From Caviibacterium pharyngocola (GTDB taxonomy: Bacteria > Pseudomonadota > Gammaproteobacteria > Enterobacterales > Pasteurellaceae), in assembly GCF_002795405.1 (NCBI RefSeq), contig NZ_PHGZ01000007.1, positions 30,699 through 94,698 on the forward strand: 64,000 nt of DNA, in the 5' to 3' direction. The notes under the pieces were generated by a model, which worked only from the letters and a program-made list of their open reading frames with translations, ran no database searches and had not been told where the DNA came from. The translations under genes and the position numbers were made by a program. Within the stretch, counting starts at the first letter, position 1. Each line of letters begins with the position of its first letter. This document shows positions 57,122-64,000 of the stretch, one piece after another.

Positions 57122-58702
57122 ATGTGCGGATTTATTTTTTCTTCCTCTGCGCCTTCAGAGGCACTAAAACAAGGATTTGATACACTTTTTCATCGCGGGC
57201 CGGATCATCAAAGCTTAACCACCGCTTACGGTTGTACTTGGGGATTCCACCGCTTATCCATTATGGATTTAAGCCATAACGGCAACCAGCCTTTTAATCA
57301 TCACGGTATTCAGCTGGTTTGTAACGGTGAAATTTATAACTATCCGCACCTTAAACAAATGTTGGAAAGCGGCTATCAATTCCGTTCCGGCAGTGATTGC
57401 GAAGTGTTAATTCCGCTTTATGAACGCGTCGGTATCGATGTAATGATGAAAATGCTTGATGCGGAATTTGCTTTAGTGTTGGTTGACGGCAAAACGGGCA
57501 AAATCTTTGCCGGACGCGATCCGATGGGCATTCGTCCAATGTTTTACGGTTATGACAAACAAAACGGCGGCATTGCCTTCGCCTCCGAAGCCAAAGCCTT
57601 AGTGCCGTTCTGTCGCGACGTTTCGCCGTTCCCGCCGGGACATTATTATGCCGACGGCGAATTTATTTGTTATAACGACATTGCCGATCCGAAAACCGTG
57701 GTCGAGCAAGATGTGGACACTATCGCCGCACATTTACGCAGCAAATTGGAAGCCGGTGTCATCAAACGCTTAAGCGCCGACGCACCGTTAGGCTTTTTAT
57801 TAAGCGGCGGTTTGGATTCTTCCCTCGTTTGCGCCATCGCACAAAAACATTTGGATAAACCGATTAAAACCTTTGCTATCGGAATGGATACCGATCCGAT
57901 CGATTTAAAATACGCGAAAGAAGTCGCCGAATTTTTAGGCACGGAACATACCGAAGTCATTATGACAAAAGACGAAGTGCTAGACGCCCTTGAAAAAGTG
58001 ATTTGGCACTTGGAAACTTGGGACATTACCACCGTGCGAGCCAGTATCGGAATGTATTTAGTGTGTAAATATATTCGTCAACATACCGATTTAAAAGTGC
58101 TATTAACCGGCGAAGTCAGCGATGAAATTTTCGGTTATAAATACACGGATTTCGCCCCGAACGCCGCCGAATTCCAAAAAGAAGCGCAAAAACGTATTCG
58201 TGAACTATATATGTACGACGTTTTGCGCGCCGACCGTTGTCTAGCAGCGAACTCATTGGAAGCACGCGTACCGTTCAGCGACATTGATTTTGTCGATTAT
58301 GCAATGAGCATTAACCCTGAACGCAAAATGAACGTTTACAACAAAGGAAAATATTTATTACGCAAAGCTTTCGAAGGATTGGATTATTTACCGGACAGTA
58401 TTCTTTATCGCGAAAAAGCGGCGTTCAGCGATGCCGTCGGTCACTCGATGGTTGACCACTTAAAAGCGTTCGCCGAAAGCCGCTATTCTGATCAAGATTT
58501 GGCAAACGCGAAAAGCAAATATCCTTACGCCACGCCGTTTACCAAAGAATCCTTGTTGTATCGTGATATTTTTGAAAAATTCTATCCGGGTCAATCTCAT
58601 TGGATTAAAGATTTCTGGATGCCGAACAAAGAATGGCAAGGCTGTAATGTCAACGATCCGAGCGCCCGTGTATTAGGCAACTACGGCGACAGCGGAAAAT
58701 AA
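57122..58702 (+). CDS. asnB: Asparagine synthetase B
   Basis: AsnB makes asparagine from aspartate using glutamine as the nitrogen donor. The 526-residue protein starts MCGFIFSS, exposing the catalytic Cys2 of the glutaminase domain, with HRGPDHQSL near residue 24 and VCNGEIYN. The synthetase domain has the ATP pyrophosphate loop LSGGLDSS (about 227-234) and the ending region KAAFSDAVGHSMV. Length is somewhat less than E. coli AsnB (554). It follows glnA, which supplies glutamine. Confidence 0.93.
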   Translation: MCGFIFSSSAPSEALKQGFDTLFHRGPDHQSLTTAYGCTWGFHRLSIMDLSHNGNQPFNHHGIQLVCNGEIYNYPHLKQMLESGYQFRSGSDCEVLIPLYERVGIDVMMKMLDAEFALVLVDGKTGKIFAGRDPMGIRPMFYGYDKQNGGIAFASEAKALVPFCRDVSPFPPGHYYADGEFICYNDIADPKTVVEQDVDTIAAHLRSKLEAGVIKRLSADAPLGFLLSGGLDSSLVCAIAQKHLDKPIKTFAIGMDTDPIDLKYAKEVAEFLGTEHTEVIMTKDEVLDALEKVIWHLETWDITTVRASIGMYLVCKYIRQHTDLKVLLTGEVSDEIFGYKYTDFAPNAAEFQKEAQKRIRELYMYDVLRADRCLAANSLEARVPFSDIDFVDYAMSINPERKMNVYNKGKYLLRKAFEGLDYLPDSILYREKAAFSDAVGHSMVDHLKAFAESRYSDQDLANAKSKYPYATPFTKESLLYRDIFEKFYPGQSHWIKDFWMPNKEWQGCNVNDPSARVLGNYGDSGK

Positions 58703-58730
58703 TTAGTAAATTCTTTCATTTTCTTCTCAC

Positions 58731-58756
58731 AAGTGCGGTCATTTTTTACCGCACTT
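58731..58756 (+). terminator. Inverted USS hairpin after asnB
   Basis: AAGTGCGGT (58731-58739) pairs with ACCGCACTT (58748-58756). The T-run is in the loop, so strength is uncertain. Confidence 0.6.
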
Positions 58757-58805
58757 ATCCTGCCGACAAAAGGACTATTATATTTTGACGCACAGATGAA
58801 ACGCC

Positions 58806-58904
58806 TCAAAAAAATTCAAATTCTCCGCTGATATCGAACGTACAGGTGTCATAATATTTCGTTTTCAACCCTCCGAAAAAACTTTCCATTACCGCATTAA
58901 TAAA
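58806..58904 (-). pseudogene. IS3-type transposase remnant
   Basis: On the minus strand a short frame reads INAVMESFFGGLKTKYYDT and then loses similarity before a stop. This matches the conserved end of IS3/IS150-family OrfB integrase domains (DNAxxESFFgtLK). No start, no terminal repeats and no remaining transposase are found, so it is a scar only. It lies in the AT-rich gap between asnB and the PfkB-type kinase. Confidence 0.7.
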
Positions 58905-59166
58905 TTAGAAATGAAAAGCTAGAAGAGAAAGCGGTTAATCTTTCGTATTTAATGATTAAAAATCATCCATATATTGATACTACAAAATTTTAGAAACTCA
59001 ACCGCTTAAAGTGATAAATTCTTTCTAGAATATTAGGCACTTAAGTAGAAAAACAATGGTCAAAACTGTTTAAGCTGTTGACTATTACAAATATCCTTTA
59101 TGCTGTATTCCATATATAATAATTTATAAAGTAGCCTTAAAATAAGAAATCATAGGGAGTTAAAAT

Positions 59167-60057
59167 ATGAAAATGCTAATAATAGGCACCAGTGCTTGGA
59201 ATACAATAATATATGTAGATAAATTTATTGAAAACGCCGGAACGATTTTTGCGAGTAAATATAAAGAAGTTATCGGAGGAACAGCCGCCGGAAAGGCATT
59301 TAATTTTAAAAGGCTTGGTTTTGATACCCGCCTCGTGACAAAAATATCTGAAGACGAATCGGGTAAACGAATTAAAGAAAAAATATTGGTGGAGAAAATT
59401 GAAGGGTTTTATATTATCGATGAAATATCTACGGAAAGGCATACTAACCTAATGGATAAAAAAGGAGACCGAATTAGCATATATACGCATTATGGCAAGT
59501 CCGGTCAAGACTATGACATAAAAAGCGTATGTCAATTAATGGATGAAGCCGATCTGATTTTTCTGGATATTTGTGACTTCGTAAAAAAACTATTTCCGAT
59601 TTTACCGAAATATAAAGATAAAATTGTTTTAGACATTCATAATTATGATGGTAAAAATCCTTGGCATCAGGAATTTTTACCCTATGCAAATTATATTTTT
59701 ATGAGCTCGGATGCTTTAAATTCAGAGAAAGAAGTAACTGACTTAATGAACAAACTCATTGAAAATCGTTCTTTTGTTGTTTGCACTCACGGTAAAAAAG
59801 GTGCGGAAATTCTAACGAAAGAGAGAAAAACTTATTTTCAAGAAAGCATTTTAGTTGAAGATATAGTAGATAGTAACGGTGCCGGAGACTCTTTTGTCGC
59901 AGGATTTTTCTATGCCTATAGTAAAGGGCTATCCGAAATACAATGTATGAAATATGCAAGCTTGGTAGCTAAATACACGATAGAATCCGAAGAATTATAT
60001 TCGCCAAACTTGACGCCTGAAAAACTGGAAACCGATTATGAAAAATACTTTAGATAA
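59167..60057 (+). CDS. PfkB-family carbohydrate kinase
   Basis: This 296-residue ribokinase-like protein has an N-terminal GTSAWNTIIYVDKF and GGTAAGKAFNFKRLGFDT (sugar-binding Gly-rich motif), VTKISEDESGKRI, and the C-terminal catalytic signature DSNGAGDSFVAGF (235-247) with the base Asp. The phosphorylated sugar or nucleoside cannot be told. GGGAG lies upstream. Its composition is AT-rich with no USS inside. It overlaps the next gene by 20 bases, so the two are a unit. Confidence 0.85.
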   Translation: MKMLIIGTSAWNTIIYVDKFIENAGTIFASKYKEVIGGTAAGKAFNFKRLGFDTRLVTKISEDESGKRIKEKILVEKIEGFYIIDEISTERHTNLMDKKGDRISIYTHYGKSGQDYDIKSVCQLMDEADLIFLDICDFVKKLFPILPKYKDKIVLDIHNYDGKNPWHQEFLPYANYIFMSSDALNSEKEVTDLMNKLIENRSFVVCTHGKKGAEILTKERKTYFQESILVEDIVDSNGAGDSFVAGFFYAYSKGLSEIQCMKYASLVAKYTIESEELYSPNLTPEKLETDYEKYFR

Positions 60058-60808
60058 AAAGGAAGCGCTATTAGATCGATTAGACAAAATTGCAAAATCG
60101 CTTGAAAATAATGAGGGAACATTGGCTCTACTTGCCTTAGGGTCGTGCGGATTACATAACGAAAGACTTGATCAATATTCAGATCTAGATTTTTTTGTCA
60201 TAGTACAAGACGGATATAAAAATCGATATATTGATAATTTATTTTGGTTAGAAAATATAAACAACATATCTTTTTCTTATAAAAATACGGTTGATGGACA
60301 TAGAGTTCTTTTTCAAGATGAAATTTTTTGTGAATTTGCAATCTTTGAAAAAAGAGAATTAGCCAAGATTCCATATGATCACGGCAGGTTAGTATGGTCT
60401 CGAGATGAATTTGATAAAAACTTATGTGTTCCGATAAGATTACCGAATGATAACGATTATGAAGAATCGTGGTTAATAAATGAAATTATGACGTGTCTAT
60501 ATTTAGGACTCTCCAGAGAAAAGCGTGGAGAAGTCTTATCCGCTTTCTTTTTAATACAGCAAAGGGCGATTAATAGAATAATTGATTTATGGAATTCGGC
60601 GGGAGAAGAAAATCCTGTGTTCACAGACAAATTCAATAATACCAGACGTTTCGAGCAAATACATCCGACGAAAGTTAAATTGATTAGGAAATTCACCCAA
60701 GGTTATGATCATAATCAAGCATCTGCCGGAGAAATTTTAACTTATCTAGATCAAACTTATCCAATAAATCAGCATTTTAAAGATGTTATTATGCAATTAT
60801 TAACTTAA
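60038..60808 (+). CDS. Nucleotidyltransferase-fold protein
   Basis: This 256-residue protein starts with a polymerase-beta-type nucleotidyltransferase motif, ALGSCGLHNERLDQYSDLDF (residues 33-52), with G35-S36 and metal ligands D49 and D51. The rest is helical (about 150-255), as in aminoglycoside or lincosamide nucleotidyltransferases. The substrate is unknown; antibiotic resistance should not be assumed. The 20-base overlap with the kinase gene suggests the two act on related substrates. Confidence 0.75.
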   Translation: MKNTLDKKEALLDRLDKIAKSLENNEGTLALLALGSCGLHNERLDQYSDLDFFVIVQDGYKNRYIDNLFWLENINNISFSYKNTVDGHRVLFQDEIFCEFAIFEKRELAKIPYDHGRLVWSRDEFDKNLCVPIRLPNDNDYEESWLINEIMTCLYLGLSREKRGEVLSAFFLIQQRAINRIIDLWNSAGEENPVFTDKFNNTRRFEQIHPTKVKLIRKFTQGYDHNQASAGEILTYLDQTYPINQHFKDVIMQLLT

Positions 60809-61036
60809 CGCATTGTAAATTAAATGCCGACCGGAAAGTGCGGTTAAAATGCTCTTCCTACCAAAAATCGGACTAAGTATCCGACCAATTAAGATGCAGC
60901 TCAATTTTCACCGCACTTTTTTATTTCTATATAAATCACCAGTCCATATACCTAATAAGATCGAATAATTCTCAATAAAAACAAATACTAACACTTTATA
61001 AGTAGAGTTTTCTATCTAGATCAATAAAAGGTGAAA

Positions 61037-61050
61037 TTGATAAAAATCTT
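61037..61050 (+). promoter_or_regulatory. FNR-like site of hcp
   Basis: TTGATAAAAATCTT matches TTGAT-N4-ATCAA at 8 of 10 positions. Its centre lies about 43 bases before the start predicted from the -10 at 61075, the class II activator position. Confidence 0.65.
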
Positions 61051-61074
61051 TATTGAGTTATTTATCAAAAGCTT

Positions 61075-61080
61075 TACTAT
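61075..61080 (+). promoter_or_regulatory. hcp promoter -10
   Basis: TACTAT matches 4 of 6 and is placed correctly relative to the FNR-like site. Confidence 0.5.
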
Positions 61081-61140
61081 TTGCTTGGCTAATAGCCTAC
61101 TTTTTTGCTCAGTTATTTTATTTTTTTGAGGAGTGATTTT

Positions 61141-62793
61141 ATGTATTGCATTCAATGCGAACAAACAATGCGTACACCTGTGGGAAACGGATGTAGTTAC
61201 GCGCAAGGTATGTGCGGCAAAACGGCGGAAACTTCCGATTTGCAAGATTTATTAGTGGCGGCGCTACAAAGCTTGTCCGCTTGGGCGATTCAAGCGCGCG
61301 ATTTAGGTATCATTGATAATCAAATCGACGCATTCAGTGCGCAAGCGTTTTTCTCTACTTTAACCAATGTGAACTTCGATTCCGACCGAATTATTCAATA
61401 TGCACGCCAAGCGGAACAATATCGCGACGACTTAATTCAACGCTGTCGCGCAATCAATCCGAGTATCGAACCGGATCACCCGTTGACACACCTTAAACTC
61501 CAAGGCGATTCCATTGCCGAATTAACCAAACAAGCGGAAGATTTCGCCCTAAATCTTGATCGCGCCGACATCGGCGAAGATTTACACGGCGTGCGTATGC
61601 TTTGCTTATACGGTTTGAAAGGTGCGGCGGCATATATGGAACACGCTTATGTTTTGGGTCAGTTCGATAACGAAGTGTATCGCCAATTCCACGGCTATAT
61701 GGCGTGGCTCGGCACGCAACCGTCCGATTTAAACGAATTACTCACCAACGCGCTCGGCATCGGTAATATGAACTTCCAAGTAATGGCGCTGTTGGATAAA
61801 GGCGAAACGGCGGCGTTCGGCAATCCTGTTCCTTCTACAGTCAACGTCAAACCTGTGGCAGGCAAATGTATTTTGATTTCCGGACACGATTTGAAAGATC
61901 TGAAAGCCCTTTTGGAACAAACCGAAGGAACCGGCATCAATATCTATACTCACGGTGAAATGTTGCCGGCGCACGGTTATCCGGAATTGAAAAAATATTC
62001 GCACTTAGTCGGCAACTACGGTAGCGGCTGGCAAAATCAACAAAAAGAATTCGCCAAATTCCCGGGACCGATCGTAATGACCTCAAACTGTATCATCGAT
62101 CCGAATGTGGGTAATTACGCCGATCGCATTTTCACCCGCAGCATTGTCGGCTGGCCGGGTGTAACCCATTTAGACGATCGTGATTTCAGCCAAGTGATCG
62201 CCAAAGCACAAGCAATGGCAGGCTTCCCGTACAGCGAATTGGAACACCAAATTACCGTCGGTTTCGGTCGCCAAACCTTGCTTGACGCCTCCGACGCCGT
62301 AATTAACTTAGTCGCCGAGAAAAAATTACGTCACGTTTTCCTTGTGGGCGGTTGTGACGGCAGCAAAGGCGAACGCAGTTATTACACCGATTTCGCGCGC
62401 CAAGTGCCGTCCGATTGTGCCATTTTGACATTAGGTTGCGGTAAATATCGCTTCAATAAATTAGATTTCGGCACGATCGAAGGCTTACCGCGTTTACTGG
62501 ACGTCGGTCAATGTAACGACGCCTATTCCGCCATTATGCTTGCGGTGAATTTGTCACAAAAATTAGGTATCGGCGTCAACGAATTGCCGCTTACTTTAGT
62601 GCTTTCTTGGTTCGAACAAAAAGCTATCGTGATTTTGCTCACGCTATTGGCATTAGGCGTACAAAATATCTATACCGGCCCAAGCGCACCGGCATTCTTA
62701 ACCGATAACGTAATGGCGTTGTTGAACGAGAAATTCGGCTTAAAAGGCTTAACCACGCCGGAACAAGATATGGCTGAAGCATTAGCGAAATAA
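61141..62793 (+). CDS. hcp: Hybrid cluster protein (hydroxylamine reductase)
   Basis: Hcp is a cytosolic iron-sulfur protein that detoxifies nitric oxide or hydroxylamine under low oxygen. The 550-residue protein has the N-terminal cysteine set C3-x2-C6-x11-C18-x6-C25 typical of the enteric form with a [2Fe-2S] cluster. Hybrid-cluster regions include [39 protein letters not shown] and [12 protein letters not shown] use the ATG at 61141 (GAGGAG upstream), giving the same length as E. coli Hcp (550). Confidence 0.96.
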   Translation: MYCIQCEQTMRTPVGNGCSYAQGMCGKTAETSDLQDLLVAALQSLSAWAIQARDLGIIDNQIDAFSAQAFFSTLTNVNFDSDRIIQYARQAEQYRDDLIQRCRAINPSIEPDHPLTHLKLQGDSIAELTKQAEDFALNLDRADIGEDLHGVRMLCLYGLKGAAAYMEHAYVLGQFDNEVYRQFHGYMAWLGTQPSDLNELLTNALGIGNMNFQVMALLDKGETAAFGNPVPSTVNVKPVAGKCILISGHDLKDLKALLEQTEGTGINIYTHGEMLPAHGYPELKKYSHLVGNYGSGWQNQQKEFAKFPGPIVMTSNCIIDPNVGNYADRIFTRSIVGWPGVTHLDDRDFSQVIAKAQAMAGFPYSELEHQITVGFGRQTLLDASDAVINLVAEKKLRHVFLVGGCDGSKGERSYYTDFARQVPSDCAILTLGCGKYRFNKLDFGTIEGLPRLLDVGQCNDAYSAIMLAVNLSQKLGIGVNELPLTLVLSWFEQKAIVILLTLLALGVQNIYTGPSAPAFLTDNVMALLNEKFGLKGLTTPEQDMAEALAK

Positions 62794-62804
62794 TCGTGAT
62801 CATT

Positions 62805-62862
62805 AAAGTGCGGTCGATTTTAGCGTTTTTTTATAAAACTCGGCTAAAAAAGACCGCACTTT
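62805..62862. repeat. Inverted USS hairpin between hcp and hcr
   Basis: AAAGTGCGGTC (62805-62815) pairs with GACCGCACTTT (62852-62862), and inner TTTAGC/GCTAAA arms extend the fold. It stops just before the hcr ribosome site (AGGAAT) and may reduce or couple hcr expression. Confidence 0.75.
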
Positions 62863-62876
62863 TATAGGAATAATCT

Positions 62877-63896
62877 ATGTCTAACCCAAATCCACTTTGT
62901 ACTAATGAAATGCAAGTACATTCGATCGTTCAAGAAACGGACGATGTTTATACGCTTGAATTAATCGCGCAAGATTTTTATCCTTACGAACCGGGTCAAT
63001 ACGCACTGATTAGTATTAAAAACACGCCGGATATTGCACGCGCCTATACCCTTTCCTCCACGCCCGGTATTAGCCGTTTTATTACTCTCACCGTGCGCCG
63101 CATTCCGAACGGAATCGGATCGAATTGGATCACCTCAGAAGTGAAAGTCGGCGACAGTTTGTGGTTGTCTGATCCGATGGGCGAATTTACTTGCGCCAAG
63201 ATCCACGCCGATCGCTATCTTTTGGTCGCCGGCGGCTGCGGCGTGACGCCGATAATGTCGATGACACGCTGGTTGTTGGTGAATAAACCCGATGTAGCGG
63301 TGACCGTCATTTATAGCGTTCATTCGCCGAAAGACGTCATTTTTAAACGGGAATGGCAATTACTCAAAGATCAATATCCGCAACTTCAACTGTTTATGAA
63401 CACAAGTACGGATGTTGAAGAAGGCTTTCGTGCCGGCAGAATTAGCCCGGCAATGTTAAGCGAATTGGTGCCGAATATCGCCGATTACACGGTGTTAACT
63501 TGCGGGCCGGAAAGCTATATGAAAGATCTGCAAGCCATGACGGAAAGTCTCGGCGTGCCGCCGGAACGTTTCTTTTTGGAACAATTCCACTCCTCCGCCG
63601 AAAATTGCTTAATCGACAACAGCCGACGCTTCACCTTAAGCATCACCAATCCGGTGGAACAAACCTTCTCCGTACCGGTCGGAATGACTTTGCTCGCCGC
63701 GCTGGAAGAACATAAACAACCGATTATCGCCGCCTGCCGCAGCGGAATTTGCGGCTCGTGCAAAACCAAAATTATCCGCGGCGACTATGAAACCGACAGC
63801 CAAGCGACATTAACAGAAACGGACATCGCCGAAGGCTATGTACTAGCGTGCAGCTGCCGATTAAAAGGCAATGTCACGGTAGATTTAATGCCTTAG
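62877..63896 (+). CDS. hcr: Hcr, NADH oxidoreductase for Hcp
   Basis: Hcr passes electrons from NADH to Hcp. The 339-residue protein has an FAD-binding ferredoxin-reductase domain (ARAYTLSSTPG; VAGGCGVTPIMSMTRWLL; LTCGPESYMKDL) and a C-terminal plant-type [2Fe-2S] ferredoxin domain with CRSGICGSCKTK and the last cysteine in VLACSCRLKG. Length agrees with E. coli Hcr (322). AGGAAT precedes the ATG. Confidence 0.95.
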   Translation: MSNPNPLCTNEMQVHSIVQETDDVYTLELIAQDFYPYEPGQYALISIKNTPDIARAYTLSSTPGISRFITLTVRRIPNGIGSNWITSEVKVGDSLWLSDPMGEFTCAKIHADRYLLVAGGCGVTPIMSMTRWLLVNKPDVAVTVIYSVHSPKDVIFKREWQLLKDQYPQLQLFMNTSTDVEEGFRAGRISPAMLSELVPNIADYTVLTCGPESYMKDLQAMTESLGVPPERFFLEQFHSSAENCLIDNSRRFTLSITNPVEQTFSVPVGMTLLAALEEHKQPIIAACRSGICGSCKTKIIRGDYETDSQATLTETDIAEGYVLACSCRLKGNVTVDLMP

Positions 63897-63920
63897 TTTG
63901 CCGATTTCCGCCATAAAAAA

Positions 63921-63942
63921 ACCGAATGTTGTTACATTCGGT
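63921..63942 (+). terminator. hcr terminator
   Basis: ACCGAATGT (63921-63929) pairs with ACATTCGGT (63934-63942). The plus T-tail is poor, but the minus strand has a T-run. Confidence 0.6.
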
Positions 63943-63948
63943 TAGACT

Positions 63949-64000
63949 GATGACAAACCTGATTTAAATCGTATTTTATGCGTAGGATGGGCTTTAGCCC
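63949..64000. repeat. REP-like inverted element, copy 3 (cut by window edge)
   Basis: The flank GACAAACCTGATTTAAATCG and then GTAG (63982-63985) with GATGGGCTTTAGCCC match copy 1 in reverse and copy 2 directly. The second half lies outside. Confidence 0.85.

Larger units (their letters stand above)
60809..61140. other. Intergenic region before hcp
   Basis: This gap holds two inward-facing USS (near 60835 and 60908), a smaller inner hairpin (TCGGACTAAGTATCCGA, about 60868-60884) that may end the kinase operon, and the hcp promoter. No gene is seen. Confidence 0.6.

Noticed and set aside
60038..60808. Naming the nucleotidyltransferase as an antibiotic resistance gene
   Set aside because: Only the general GS-x12-D-x-D fold motif is visible; nothing identifies an aminoglycoside or lincosamide substrate.

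Overview
This window comes from a Pasteurellaceae chromosome. The 9-mer AAGTGCGGT / ACCGCACTT, the Hin-type DNA uptake signal sequence (USS), occurs about 50 times by eye, often as inverted pairs that act as terminators. Gene orders such as cydA-cydB-cydX-ybgE-ybgC-tolQ-tolR-tolA, hflK-hflC, galS-mglBAC and hcp-hcr fit the family. The core proteome and Hin-type USS suggest the Haemophilus / Aggregatibacter / Pasteurella / Basfia / Actinobacillus succinogenes side of the family. The species cannot be fixed from this window alone.

Layout. 1-5441 (minus): cytochrome bd oxidase genes including the tiny cydX, then ybgE, ybgC and the start of the tol genes; tolA runs off the left edge. 5442-19702: housekeeping genes (hpt, pmbA, darP/yjgA, hflKC, a phosphopantetheinyl transferase, htpG, sprT, metK, ndk, pepB) with two small exported proteins, an Opa-like outer-membrane protein, a ParE-type toxin-antitoxin pair and a probable Fur-controlled small RNA. 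19766-39213 (minus): one 19.4-kb polysaccharide operon of the Wzx/Wzy type, read from a promoter before wzz to a strong terminator after rmlC. It encodes chain-length control, pyruvyl transferase, an FrhB-like Fe-S protein, flippase, acetyltransferase, three glycosyltransferases, polymerase, GDP-mannose pyrophosphorylase, the initiating WbaP-type transferase and the four dTDP-rhamnose genes. Three genes with no obvious biosynthetic role are threaded between the rml genes: two AlbA/RecG-like ATP-binding proteins with short tandem repeats, and a small RelA/SpoT-like synthetase. 39460-49559: infA, lnt, corC, galM, galS, mglBAC, bamC. 49699-58702: dapA, bcp, eptA, typA, glnA, asnB. 58703-60808: an AT-rich accessory patch with an IS3-type transposase scar and a PfkB kinase / nucleotidyltransferase pair. 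60809-64000: hcp-hcr behind an FNR-like promoter.

How the parts work together. The polysaccharide operon, lnt, eptA, bamC and the tol system all serve the cell envelope. cyd and hcp-hcr serve low-oxygen and nitrosative metabolism. galM, galS and mglBAC share a matching LacI-type operator and form a galactose regulon. A REP-like inverted repeat element, with GTAG at both outer feet, appears three times (6266, 16550 and 63982, the last cut by the window edge). Most calls rest on protein motifs read by eye; no database search was possible.
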